Shown piece by piece: positions 12,890 through 53,452 of a DNA stretch of 64,000 nucleotides (position 1 is the first letter of the stretch; every line of letters begins with the position of its first letter). The stretch is from Valencia hispanica (Eukaryota; Chordata; Actinopteri; Cyprinodontiformes; Valenciidae): assembly GCA_963556495.2 (NCBI GenBank), contig OY747702.1, positions 51,848,786 to 51,912,785 of the forward strand, given 5' to 3'. The position numbers were made by a program, and so were the translations under genes. The notes under the pieces are model-generated. The model did not search any database, had not been told where the DNA came from, and worked only from the letters and a program-made list of their open reading frames with translations.

Positions 12890-13026
12890 GCCCCGGCGTC
12901 TGTCTCTCTGGTGACCTGACACATATATATCATAAACATCAAGTTGGAACAATAACCTTGTCATTTTACCCTAGATGCATTCACTAAACAGAGAATATAC
13001 ACTTAATTCCTAATTGCATAACAATT
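12890..13026 (-). repeat. Second copy of the 5768-5989 repeat (130 bp)
   Basis: From GCCCCGGCGTCTGTCTCTCT to TAATTGCATAACA this stretch matches 5860-5989 nearly base for base in the same orientation. It ends at the same CATAACA terminus, which supports that as a true element end. Upstream sequence differs from the first copy. Confidence 0.7.
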
Positions 13027-13401
13027 TTCCACCACAGGGGGATACAGAGAGCCGCTAACCATCGGCTGAGCGCTTCGTTCTGGGAATCAAACAGGCACAG
13101 AAACGATACCAAAAACGGAGAATCAAGCAGCATTGGGAGGCTTTTCTTGTTCTTCTTTTCAGTCTGGACTGTTGGATTAAATCAAATAGTAAAATCGTCA
13201 CATTTTCCCCAAATCTCTTGTCCATCCATTTTGTTTTCTCCCCAAGAAAATCCATCTTAAAATCGTTTTGTTGGCGTCACTTGTAGATCTTCTGTCTCTT
13301 CCCTTTTTAAAAACCACTGCAGTGTTACTTTGTTTAATTTGGGACATTTTACATTAAGGTCAAGCACAATTACTTGATTAATATCAGTTTCATTATCCTA
13401 C

Positions 13402-13489
13402 TTTCTGATATTGTTTTTGAATGACTGGCCCTGCAGCTCTTTGGACTGAGATTAAGTTTAGTTTAAGCCCATGTTTTTGCATTTCCAGT
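13402..13489 (+). repeat. 88-bp repeat, copy 2
   Basis: This stretch is nearly identical to 4341-4428. It lies about 60 bp beyond the ncbp1 polyadenylation signal in the ncbp1 direction. Confidence 0.75.
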
Positions 13490-13549
13490 CAGCCCACAGG
13501 CATTAAAAATAAAGACAAAGCAACAGGTGGATAAAGATTTTTGGAGAGT

Positions 13550-13555
13550 TTTATT
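13550..13555 (-). terminator. ncbp1: Polyadenylation signal of ncbp1
   Basis: TTTATT on the + strand reads AATAAA on the gene's strand, about 412 bp beyond the stop codon at 13968. It gives a 3' UTR of ordinary length with no other coding between. Confidence 0.65.
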
Positions 13556-13967
13556 TACTTCCTAATTCCACATAAAACAAATATAAAAAAGTAGAGCCTT
13601 CTCGGGATTCGGCCGTCTCTCCGGTGATCGTTTCTCCAGTCTGCACCCAGACGGTTCATCTAAGTTTTAAAAAATATCCATTCATAAGAACATGAGCAGG
13701 AGGTAAAAGTCAACTAGACCAAAAAAATAAAAATAAAATAAAAAGGACCATTACTGTAAACTAATGAGGGAGTCCTGCTGGATTCTTACTCTGACAGACG
13801 TATTCAGTCATGGCTGCGTGTGACCGACCGCATTGGCACCAAAAACAAAACGGTTAAATAATAAAGGAAACAAACAAATAAACTCTGAAGAGGAGATTCT
13901 TGATGCAAGAGCTGGTAGTTTCTAACTCGCCACTTTGTCACGAACATGTGTGAGCAGGAATTTTCTC

Positions 13968-35359
<21,392 letters not shown>

Positions 35360-35615
35360 TGTTAGCACCAGCTATTTTACACACGACAACAACAAAAAAT
35401 ACTCGACGGAAACCAACGGCGATATAAAAACAAACAAACAAACAAAAGGCTGGTTTGAACGAGCTGCTTTTTGTTTTGTTTTGTCCGTTCAGCGTTGTTG
35501 CATCGATGCTAACTGACACGGCGGGGGAAACAGCAGCGGTCGGATTCAACTGAAGCACATCCGGGACTTTCTCGGGTTCAAACGGAACGTGCGCCGTCTT
35601 TTCCCCTCCGACCTC
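35360..35615 (-). promoter_or_regulatory. ncbp1: Probable ncbp1 promoter and 5' UTR
   Basis: Only about 256 bp separate the ncbp1 start codon from a LINE insertion, so any core promoter not moved by the insertion must lie here. The stretch is GC-richer than its surroundings and holds ACATCCGGG (35557-35565), which reads as an ETS/GABP-type CCGGAT site on the gene's strand. No TATA box is evident. Inference from position and motif only. Confidence 0.4.
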
Positions 35616-38215
35616 TTATTATTATTATTATTGTTTAAATAGCGGGTGGCATCCAACATAAGGTGCATTACCGCCACCTACTGTGTAGGAGTGTGAGTCA
35701 GAGTAGGAATATCCTGTAAAAAACAAACAAACTATATTCTACTAATTAAACTACTCTTCCTAAGGAATTCCAAGACTAACTTATGTATATTATTATCCCC
35801 ACCTAACAAAATCCTTAAATTAAATTCCTCATATCCCTTTAGTATTAACTTTTCTTTTAACCTTTTTCTATTCCTTATATATTTACTGCAAAAACATAAC
35901 ACATGTTCCACCGTTTCCTTATCTTTCCCGCATTCTCAAAAACCTGTCAGATGTTTCCCTATTAAATGAAGAGTGCTATTTAACACTGTGTGTCTCATCC
36001 TTAACCTCGTTATTATTTTTTGATCCCTATTATTAATTTCCATATTTCTCATCTTACCTACCTTTCCCTGTATGTGAAATAAATGCCTTCCTTTTTCTCC
36101 CTTTACCAACATTTCCTGCCATTCATTCAATATCTGCTTTTTGATAATTGCTTTTACTTCTTTAACACTATATGGAATTTTTATCCATTTCTTTAATTTA
36201 GTTGCTTGTTTAGCAATTTCATTACCCTCAACCCCTCTGTGAGCTGGAACCCACATAAATCTTATTTCTATCTTTAATTTACTCAATCTAAACAAACATT
36301 CATATATTTTTAATAAAATATCCGGTCTAGTATCATTTGACACTGATTTAATGGACAATAATCCTGAAAGAGAGTCTGTGCATATAATACATTTTTTCAC
36401 CCTATTTTGTTCTATCCAAAGTAAGCTAAAACAGATTGCTAACATTTCCACCATAAAAACTGACAAATTATTTGGAGTTCTGATTTTTATATATTTCTCT
36501 AAATCTGGGATACAAAAAGAGAAACCTGTGGTCTCTTTTCCTGAGTCTTTTGATCCATCTGTAAATATTGGAATAAATGATTTATGTATATTACTTAATC
36601 TTTCAAATGCAATATTATCCCAATTTCCTTTATCTTTTTCCTGTTCCATTTTAATCTCAATATAAAAATCAATATTACAATGAGGGAAAATCCACTTTGG
36701 AGTAACTGAATACATACATTTCTTTATAAAATGTATATTATTTAATTTCATTTTTTCTGCTAATCTATTTGCTTTCCCAACCATACTCTCAAATTTATCA
36801 TTTCCATTATTTCTACATAAATAAATTTCTTTTCTAACCAAATGATCTTTTTCTGTACATCCCTGTAAACTAGCCCAATAATTTAACAATATTTGTTTGA
36901 ACCTCAAATCTATCGGTATTTCTACTTGAATAGATGCTATTGGTGTTGACTTCATCGCCCCACTACATATTCTTAACGCTTGGTTTTGTATAATCTCAAT
37001 CTTTTTTAATAAAGTTTTACTTGCAGAACTATATACAATACTACCGTAATCAATTACTGACCTAATCATTGTTATATAAAATTTGTTTTAATGCCCAGGC
37101 ACTAGCACCCCAATCAGTTCCTTTTAAACATCTCATTAAATTTATTACATTTTTACACCTTTCTTCAGTTTTACTTATATTCTCCTTCCAAATTAGTTTA
37201 GTATCAAAAACCACTCCCAGATATCTAAAACTTTTAACTTGTTCAAGCTTTTCTCCATATAGTTTAAGATTGATCAGCACGTTTCTCTTTTTGTAAATAC
37301 CATACTTTTTGTTTTCTCTACTGAAAACTTAAAACCCCAATCATAAGACCAGCTTTCTACCTTTAATATTGCTTCTTTTAATTTATTTTGTAAGTGATGA
37401 ATATTTCTTCCCCTTTTCCAAATTGCTCCATTATCAGCAAATAGTGCTTTCCCAAACTCATAGCCTATATCACCAAAAGCATCATTTATCATTATAGAAA
37501 AAAGTACAGGACTAATTATACTTCCTTGAGGAGTTCCATTTTCAATTAGATTTTTATTTGATATTTTAACCCCTATCTTTACTTGAATATATCTATTAAA
37601 TAACAAATGTTTTATCCACTCATATATTCTTCCTTTAAGACCTAATCTATTTAATTTAATTAATAATCCCTCTTTCCAAACCATATCATATGCTTTTTCT
37701 ATATCAAATAATACTATTGCTAAACTTTCTTTATTAGATTATGCTTTCCTAATTTCATTTTCAAGATAAACTATTGGATCCATTGTACCCTTACCTTTCC
37801 TAAAACCACTCTGATATTTTGTTATTAAATTTCTACTTTTCAGAAAATGATTTAATCTCTCTGTAATCATTCTTTCCATTATTTTTCCAATATGCGATGT
37901 AAGAGCTATTGGTCTATAATTTTCTGGTTTACTTGAATCTTTTCCTGGTTTTATTATAGGTATTATTACTGCTTCTCTCCAATTATTAGGTATTTTCCAT
38001 CTTCCCAAACCTTATTATACAATTCTAATAATTTGATCTTCATTTTATTTCCTAAATATTTAAGCATCTCATAACTAATCTTATCTCTACCAGGAGACGT
38101 TTTTTTTCATTTCCCCAATGCTAGCTCTAACTCAACTAAAATGAAAGGAATTTCCATACTATCTTCACTTTCGTATTCCTCTATATCTCCCCACTCCTTC
38201 TCATTCACTACACAG
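35616..38215 (-). mobile_element. RNase H-bearing LINE of the I-like group, decayed
   Basis: On the - strand four frames cover one element. NWREAVIIPIIKPGK..ENYRPIAL and YQSGFRKGKGTMD (38008-37739) are early reverse-transcriptase blocks. GTPQGSIISPVLF followed by FADN in place of the usual (Y/F)ADD is at 37684-37274. KSFRYLGVVFDTKL is at 37280-37062. At 37069-35936 an RNase H domain contains FTDGSKDSGKETTGF, CTDSLSGLLS and VPAHRGVEGNEIA. RNase H downstream of RT and a TAA-repeat tail ((TTA)n on + at 35616-35633) both fit the I/Nimb group. Stops, a frameshift and the altered catalytic box make it inactive; the 5' end is truncated near 38215. Confidence 0.85.
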
Positions 38216-38246
38216 CCGTGCCTACCCGCCGATGCCTGTCCTTCTC

Positions 38247-38510
38247 GAATTCCAGCTCTGTAGGGCAATTTTTGGGTTCAAAAGAGGGGGATGCATTTCT
38301 CGGCAACCTCAGAGTTTGCCCTGCCAAGAAATGCATCCCTTGCTATATCAAATAATTAGCAAGTTATAATAATAATAATAATAAGACTGCTATGAAAGAT
38401 GTAAGATTTTCTATAAAATTCAACTTTTTTTATGAGTTACTGGTGTGAATTCCAGCTCTATAGGACAATTGTTGGGTTCAAAAGAGAGGAGGTGCATACT
38501 GTGGCAACCT
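38247..38510. repeat. Pair of 60-bp direct repeats
   Basis: GAATTCCAGCTCTGTAGGGC..GGTTCAAAAGAG at about 38248 recurs at about 38448 with small changes. Both are followed by a GCAT..GGCAACCT segment. The first also contains an inverted pair (GGATGCATTTCT / AGAAATGCATCC). Confidence 0.65.
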
Positions 38511-39309
38511 TCAAATCTCCATTTCCAAAAGAAGCCCTGCTATTTTCGAGATTTATGTGTGGCATAAATATTTTTTTATAGAACGATGCATGATCTTTGG
38601 GCTGCTGGTGTGATTTTCAAACCTGTCCCGTGTATTTTAGGGTTAAAGGATGGTATACTATAGGGAAAGTTGAATATTTGGGTTCTATTTGCAGTTTTTG
38701 AAGACAGGTATACAAACAAGCAACCAGGGAGGAGTTTTTTTTATACTTTATTGATAATTAAAAACTGAACTTCATAACAACAAAATGTCCAGGACCTGAC
38801 TCCCCCCCAAAGAACAAAACTGGATTTTCTTGTATTACATAACGGACATTTAGGGGCATAGGGTGTATTTTACATAATTTATGTGTGATATTAATTAAGA
38901 GTTTTTAGACCAACCGATAACATAATTGCATACTCTGCCATTAACAGCAGATAAAACGTTTTCTTATGTAGGTTACATTGTGTTCTGTTTGCACCCATAT
39001 CAGCCTTTAATCGCTGATTTAGTTTAGATTTTATACAATGCTTTAACTATCACGCTGTTGGTAGAAAAAAACGCAGAATGTGACCCATAAACACCGGAGC
39101 ACCGAAAGATACTCCTGAGACACTGTGACGTTAAAACAGTAAAGTTAAACGTATTCAGATAAAAGTTGTCAAAGGCGTCCTTTTTTACATCTATCTGCCA
39201 CAAAACAGTACATTTTCAGGACGTACATGCATAGGAAACATGGTAATATTACGAATATATTTAAAAGTTGTCGCGTCGCTATATTTTAATCCGTTTTCGT
39301 CATCATCAT
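38511..39309. other. AT-rich intergenic DNA between ncbp1 and tstd2
   Basis: I see no gene, RNA or clear repeat. It separates the I-like LINE from the foldback-like element. Confidence 0.5.
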
Positions 39310-41325
39310 CAGGGAGTTTTGAACGATGCGCGTTCCCGCGACAGGGGACGCATTTCTCAGGTTAACAACCTCAGTGAAGCTGAAAAGTAAAATCTAATAG
39401 GCGGAGCGGTTAGTGCTTCGTTTGTGCAGATTTGTGCAGGTAAAATTATCGTTTGTGCTGCTTTGGTTTTTGAGATATTAAACTTCATTTTATAGGTCAT
39501 TCAAAGGTCACCATCCCCCCAGACAGCTCCAAAACGGACCAAAATAGACTACTTTTTTAGTGCTTCGTTTGTGCAGATTTGTGCAGGTAAAATTAACGTT
39601 TGTGCTGCTTTGGTTTTTGAGATATAACAAGTTTTATCTTTGCGTGACGACGTCACCGTCCCCCCAGACAGCCCCAAAACAGACCAAACCCAGTCAACTT
39701 CACCTGTATCCTCTTGAAGGTAAAATTTTTCTTTCAATAAATTTGTAGTATTTATTATGGGTTGATCTCATGAGCAAAGTCACGGGTCAGCCAACTTTTC
39801 AGTTCTAAATACAATGTCTAGAGCGGCAAAAAAAGAAGATAGAATTCATAAAGATGTACTAAACAATTTGTTGTATTTTGAAAGATATGGAAATGTCAAC
39901 AAAAATTATTGTTATTTTTGGAACTACTTTTAGAACAAAATGAATAATCTAACATTTACAATGAGAAAACACTATTTTGGAAAATGAATCCAGTTAAGTG
40001 AGCCTTTTTCTTAAAAATGTAAAATTACAAAAGATAGGTAACCAACTTGAAATTTACAGCACATTGTTTGTAGCTAAGAAAGATTGAATTACTTCTAAAA
40101 GCCTTTTACAATCTTGGTGCTTATGTTTTAGATATTCAATGCAGACATTTCATAAAAACATAAACCACAAACAGAATTCCTTATTGTTGTCTTCCTAATA
40201 ACACATTTTTTTAGGTTGCTCTACAGCCTAAAATCTAAAAATCTGCATTTTAGACCCCTGGCCTAAATGCTGTAGAATATCCCCCTTTCCACATGTAGGT
40301 GGCAATCAACAAACATTCTCAAAGTAACACTTAAAATCGAAAAGTAACATATAAGCAAACATACATTTTCTCTAAGACAGTATTTGTAAATGGCCTTCAT
40401 TTCTGTAGCGCTTTATCTAGTCTTTGAGGACCCCAAGGCACTTTACAGTGGGCTATATTCAGTCATTCACCCATTCACGCACACATTCACACACTGATGG
40501 CAAACTTTTGGATGATAGCCACAGCTTCCCTGGGGCACACTGACAGAAGCGAGGCTGCTGTACAGTAATAATAATAATAATAAACTTGTATGGTTAAAAG
40601 CAAAATCATACAAACCGACTGAAAAAACAATGTAGGTTCACTTCAATCACTTCACCTGTGATGCCAGTTTTAAGAGAATCAAATGCAAATATTAGTCTAT
40701 CTTGTGTTCGTTTCAGCTCTGGTTTAATAACCACCACCTTATGAACCTTTTTTATGTTCTGAAACATACAAAACATTCATAAAAACTAATACCACAGCAA
40801 GCACAAGAAAAGTGGATGTTTACATAACAGAGTTCTACAGCTGTGTTTAAAACCACAGAACCACAAACAGCAGTGTTATTATGGTGTAGGCTGTAAATAA
40901 CTTTTTGAATATATCAGAAACCGTAGCAACACAAACGATAATTTTAACTGATCAAATCAGCACAAACGAAGCACTAAAAAAGTAGTCTATTTTGGTCCGT
41001 TTTGGAGCTGTCTGGGGGGACGGTGACGTCACCACGCAAAAATAAAACTTGTTATATCTCAAAAACCAAAGCAGCACAAACGATAATTTTACCTGCACAA
41101 ATCAGCACAAACGAAGCACTAAAAAAGTAGTCTATTTTGGTCCGTTTTGGAGCTGTCTGGGGCGATGGTGACCTTTGAATGACCTATAAAATAAAGTTTA
41201 ATATCTCAAAAACCAAAGCAGCACAAACGAAACACTAACCGCTCCGCCTATTAGATTTTACTTTTCAAGTGGGTGGGGGGACAGTTTCACTGAGGTGGCA
41301 TAACACCTGTTGGCTCAAAACTCTC
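39310..41325. mobile_element. Foldback-like element with tandemly repeated inverted arms
   Basis: The left arm (about 39358-39690) and right arm (about 40925-41300) are near-perfect reverse complements. Each is built of about two copies of a 145-147-bp unit; the unit start TAGTGCTTCGTTTGTGCAG recurs at 39411 and 39558, and the inverted unit at 40961 and 41106. Both arms end outward in GAAAAGTAAAATCTAATAGG or its complement, then diverge. A shared CAAAACTC / GAGTTTTG near 39315 and 41320 suggests slightly longer original ends. The about 1.2-kb middle has no open frame and includes a generic fish repeat (40380-40560). The arm architecture matches foldback elements; no transposase is present. 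Confidence 0.75.
40380..40570. repeat. Generic fish interspersed repeat inside the foldback element
   Basis: CTGTAGCGCTTTATCTAGTC..CCCCAAGGCACTTTACAGTG followed by CATTCACACACTGATGG is a sequence I recall as recurring throughout fish genomes. It is followed by an (AAT)n run. Confidence 0.45.
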
Positions 41326-41884
41326 CACCCGGTTAGGAAGTTAGTTTTCACGCCGTCGCCCTCTCCCCTCCGGCCTCCTCCGTCTACTGGAATAAATGTG
41401 CCCCGTGTGCTGTCGATTTTTTTAAACACACAAATACAAGTAAAAAGAACTATATACTCAATCTGAAAACAACTTAAAACAACATGTACATATCTCCATT
41501 ATATAGACAGAAACAGCAGCATGGATAGAGAAGGAGAATAAGATAACAAATTTAAAAAGGAGATAAAGGAGTGGACAAGGGCTTCAGTCAATGGCTTCAT
41601 CAAATAAATTTACATTCACAAAGCAAGGGTGTAACTTTATCGCAGAGGGGCTTTCGACAAAGGTTAAATATTGGTTGAAAGATTTCAGATCACCCAAGAA
41701 GCCAGCCCATGGGGTGAGATCTAGCATATCTACATTTGTGAATAAAATACTTCAGGTTGAATATGGAACATTTTCATAAAAAGCTATTTAAAAAATAATA
41801 ATAATAATAATACATCCACGGGGGTTTCAAATTGTGCAAAATGAAATCATTTGGATTTAAATATAATCAAATATAAATTTTAAC

Positions 41885-42350
41885 GGGCACGACAATGACG
41901 TAATGTTTACGCCTACCGCCAGTAGTGGCCGCCGGGTGCCAGATACGGTCTCTATGTTCCAACTATGTGGTCGTACAACTTGGCTGGTATTGGGGGAAAA
42001 AATGGCTGAGTCTGCAAGTCAAGCAGCATCTTCAGAGCCCTAGAGGAGATATCGTTATCCGTCTCAGGAGAGGAGTGACCGGAGAAGAACAGAGAGTAGA
42101 GTAGTTTTAGGGGAAGCCTACACTAGATGGACCCACATAAAACATGTCCACGGCGACTTTCCTCCTGGATCGGTAAGCTAAGTCACTCGCTAACTTTAGC
42201 TGTCAGTTTAAACTGCTCTAAAACACATTCCTCACTGGACGCAGTTCGGGCTGGTCACTGGGCGAATCGGCAGCGAACCAGGCAACCCAACAGCTGGAAT
42301 TATTTTTCTATTGTTGTAGCTACAACTTAGACCCACTAGATGTCGCCATA
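41885..42350 (+). repeat. Exon-like repeat of unknown class
   Basis: An ATGGCTGAGTCTGCAAGTC start at 42002 leads into a frame that stops early. A later arginine-rich stretch (near 42065-42165) ends at a donor-like GGATCGGTAAGC. The block ends TAGACCCACTAGATGTCGCC near 42330. It resembles the 5' exon of a transposon gene that I cannot name. No full frame exists. Confidence 0.3.
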
Positions 42351-42519
42351 GTGTTCAAGTTCCATATCCAACCTTTAAGAATAATACAATGTTCTTCAGG
42401 GTTACTCGAAATAAAAGATTTTGTAGAGACTAAGGTAATAATCCCCGTGTGCTGTCGATGTCAGTTTAGCCTACTTGATCGAAACAGCATACCAGTGTTT
42501 GTGACGACAGGGGGGTGGG

Positions 42520-42645
42520 CTCTGGGTGTGCTGTTTTTCCACAGGTATTCGCTTAATAGAAAATACAGTTTATTAAAAGGTGTGCTGTTTTGATCGCCAC
42601 TTGTTTAATAGAAAATACAGTTTATGAATGAGAACGCTGTTTTAT
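42520..42645. repeat. Local tandem duplication
   Basis: GTGTGCTGTTTT..TTAATAGAAAATACAGTTTAT is present twice in a row (near 42526 and 42580), with a weaker third start (GAACGCTGTTTTATCG near 42630). Confidence 0.6.
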
Positions 42646-43094
42646 CGACTCGTTCATGGCAAGTCTGAATCCGGGAGAAGTCGTTCCGATCAGAATCACT
42701 CGTGCCTTTGAAATTATCCAGATGCGCATCTCGTAAATGTAACACTTATATGACTGGGATTTTCTGTCGGTCATAACTGATTTAACGTTTATAACGTTAT
42801 TATTTTTGACTGTTTTCTTGAAAATGTGTGAAATCAATCTCAAAATCTTTTGACAGAAATGTACTCGATTTTCTTTCTTCTTTTATTTACAATGGCCCTA
42901 ATACACCCTATTTAACAATTTAACACATTATACAATTGTACGACTCCGCTTGCTAAAAAATAATGTATGGGAAACTTCTGTTAAGATTTATTGTGATTCT
43001 ATAAGGCATGCAAATGGGTAATGTGTATCTAATATGTGATAATACACCAAATGTTTACCACTTGCAGCATGCTGAGTTGATGGTTTGATTTCAA

Positions 43095-43133
43095 CGCATG
43101 CGCAACTCCGAGAGTTTCACTGCTGCGCATGCG
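43095..43133. promoter_or_regulatory. tstd2: Pair of NRF1-type sites upstream of tstd2
   Basis: CGCATGCGCA (43095-43104) and TGCGCATGCG (43124-43133) are close matches to the palindromic NRF1 consensus, 29 bp apart and 210-250 bp before the tstd2 start codon. NRF1 sites are typical of TATA-less housekeeping promoters. Binding is inferred. Confidence 0.6.
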
Positions 43134-43344
43134 GACTACCCGAAGGTATGCCTTTCTGATGGATATGGCGTTCCGTCAAAACACCTCCCTCTTACATGTT
43201 TTATTTAACACAATATAAGTCTGTTTTTTAAACCACGACAATGAAAATAAAACATAAATATTACACCGGCTGTTTGGGTGTTTTACAGTCCCGTCTGGAA
43301 GCTAAAACTGGCGCAAAGATAGTTGTTTTGTTTTAGAGACGATC

Positions 43345-51693
<8,349 letters not shown>

Positions 51694-51792
51694 AAACCTA
51701 AGAACTAGATTTAATGTGTCTTAATTAATAATGGAGTTATGGAATAACAACTATGGAGAGCAAATGTTTTAAAATCCAATTTTCTAAAGCGA

Positions 51793-51798
51793 AATAAA
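51793..51798 (+). terminator. tstd2: Polyadenylation signal of tstd2
   Basis: AATAAA lies 100 bp after the TAA stop (51691-51693), giving a short 3' UTR. A second AATAAA cluster near 52632-52645 could serve a longer form. Confidence 0.5.
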
Positions 51799-51799
51799 A

Positions 51800-53159
51800 A
51801 ACAACTGAAAGTCCTACAAGTAGAGTTCCCTAAAGATATTCTTTACTGAAGCCCTTTAATCATAATATAATGAAAAATCATAACCTTACCTCCTGGATAT
51901 ATTAAATGTATTCTCATTTTATTATGTGAACGTTAACATAAATAACAATTATTTTTCAGATTTTTTTTGGTCCCCCCATCCCCCACCCCCCCCCCCCACC
52001 CATTTTTTTAAACCACAGCTATGAACTCTGAAAAACAAGGATATTTATAAAATTCCAGTAATTTATAGGACCACATAAGAAATATGCTGAATATTTCACA
52101 TGCACTGTGTGCACTGCAAGCCTTGCAGATGCTTATTTTGTCAGTTAGGGAAGCTGCAGGTGTTTCATAGACAAACCGCAACCAGGAATGCATGTGTGCA
52201 ACATGTGGCTTTGGAAATGCGCTTTTTAAAGACACAACAGTGAGGGATAACAATTTTTACTCAAGTGTTGAAATTAATTTAGTATGTTGATGTTGACCTT
52301 TGATCAAAAATAATTCGACCAGTGTTGTCTTCAGTAGATTAAAGTTGGTTGAACTATTTAAAATGTAAAAGTTAAACCTCTTATATCATAATTAGCAGCT
52401 GAGAACATGTAGACAGAGAGGAAGGAATATGAATGGAAATCATTTTTTATATACGATGGAGCTTAGAAAATAAACACCTTGTGGAAACCAAGAAAGTGAA
52501 TGAAAGCAAAGTTAAGACTTTAATATATAATGCAAAAGCTAAACATACCGCTCCAATATCTAACCAAAAGTGAATGATTAGAGGAAAGTTCCATTAATTT
52601 ACTAAACAGATTTTTTTTTACTTTTGATTTCAATAAAAAAAAATAAACATTTTGTGTCAAAAAAAAGTCTTTTGTTTTGTATTTCTAAATGCTCCAACTT
52701 TTAGCAAAAAATGATAAATCTTTCAGGTTCTGTTTTCTCATTCCTTTCAATTGAGAGACTGAAAACCTATGGCCCAACCTAACCATTAAGCATTTCCTGA
52801 TCACGTCTTCCTTGTGTTCCTCTTTTTCAGCTTCCCTTTTTTTTCAGATTTAGACAAAAAAATCTGGCCTGAATGATGTTCTTTGAGAATTTGCATGGTT
52901 CTTTTCATCAATTAACTCTGGAAGCATTTGTTGGGACCTTATGGTGTCTCTATCAGAGAGGTGCAACAGCTGGTTTTTAAATAGCTCTTTTTCTCTGGAA
53001 ATTAATTTGCATATCAAGATTTATGAAAGTATTTGTTTAGACAAATGAAAATACTTTTTTTTTCTAAAGGCAGGGGGACTTTTGTTTTCCTAAATGTATG
53101 ATTAACTTTTAAAATGTTTTATTTTATTTTTTATTCATTTATTTTTGCTCAGTTTGTGA
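51800..53159 (+). other. Intergenic DNA between tstd2 and sec24b
   Basis: AT-rich, with poly-A and poly-T runs and the C-tract near 51980. No coding signal on either strand. Confidence 0.55.
51977..51999 (+). repeat. C-rich homopolymer tract
   Basis: CCCCCCATCCCCCACCCCCC followed by more C. Nothing else recognisable lies between the tstd2 3' end and about 53200. Confidence 0.8.
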
Positions 53160-53452
53160 GCGGTTACCCACACTTGCATAGCAACTCCAGCAGAGGGAGT
53201 GACATGAACACAAGCAGGTATCGGATAAGCTCCTAAGCATCCTCCTTACTGGAGGTTTCAGCCCCCCGAGTTGAGCGGACCTCCGTGGCTTAGCTCCCCG
53301 GGTCTTCAGCGACCTTCAGCGGCCTCGCCAATCGCCTCTGTCGCGGTGGTGGAGGGGGGTTGGGGTGGATACCCAGGCTTCGGGACACTTAACGCTCATG
53401 TGTGTGCACTCAGTCCCGTGTCTGTGGGCGTGAGAACGGGAGGGACAGCGCG
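53160..53452 (+). promoter_or_regulatory. sec24b: Probable sec24b promoter / 5' UTR
   Basis: G+C and CpG content rise sharply between about 53230 and 53580 compared with the AT-rich DNA before it, ending in the sec24b start codon. No TATA box is clear. Promoter call is from composition and position. Confidence 0.4.

Larger units (their letters stand above)
4831..13401. other. Intergenic DNA between the converging slc49a3-like gene and ncbp1
   Basis: Apart from the repeats listed separately (5676-5752, 5768-5989, 7080-7250, 7530-8410, 9268-10497, 12890-13026), I see no exon with paired splice sites, no RNA gene and no conserved-looking frame. The open stretches here (for example 12010-12384) lack any recognisable protein signature. 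Confidence 0.6.

Noticed and set aside
36351..36665. 104-codon plus-strand frame
   Set aside because: It is the antisense shadow of the RNase H-bearing LINE frame at 37069-35936.
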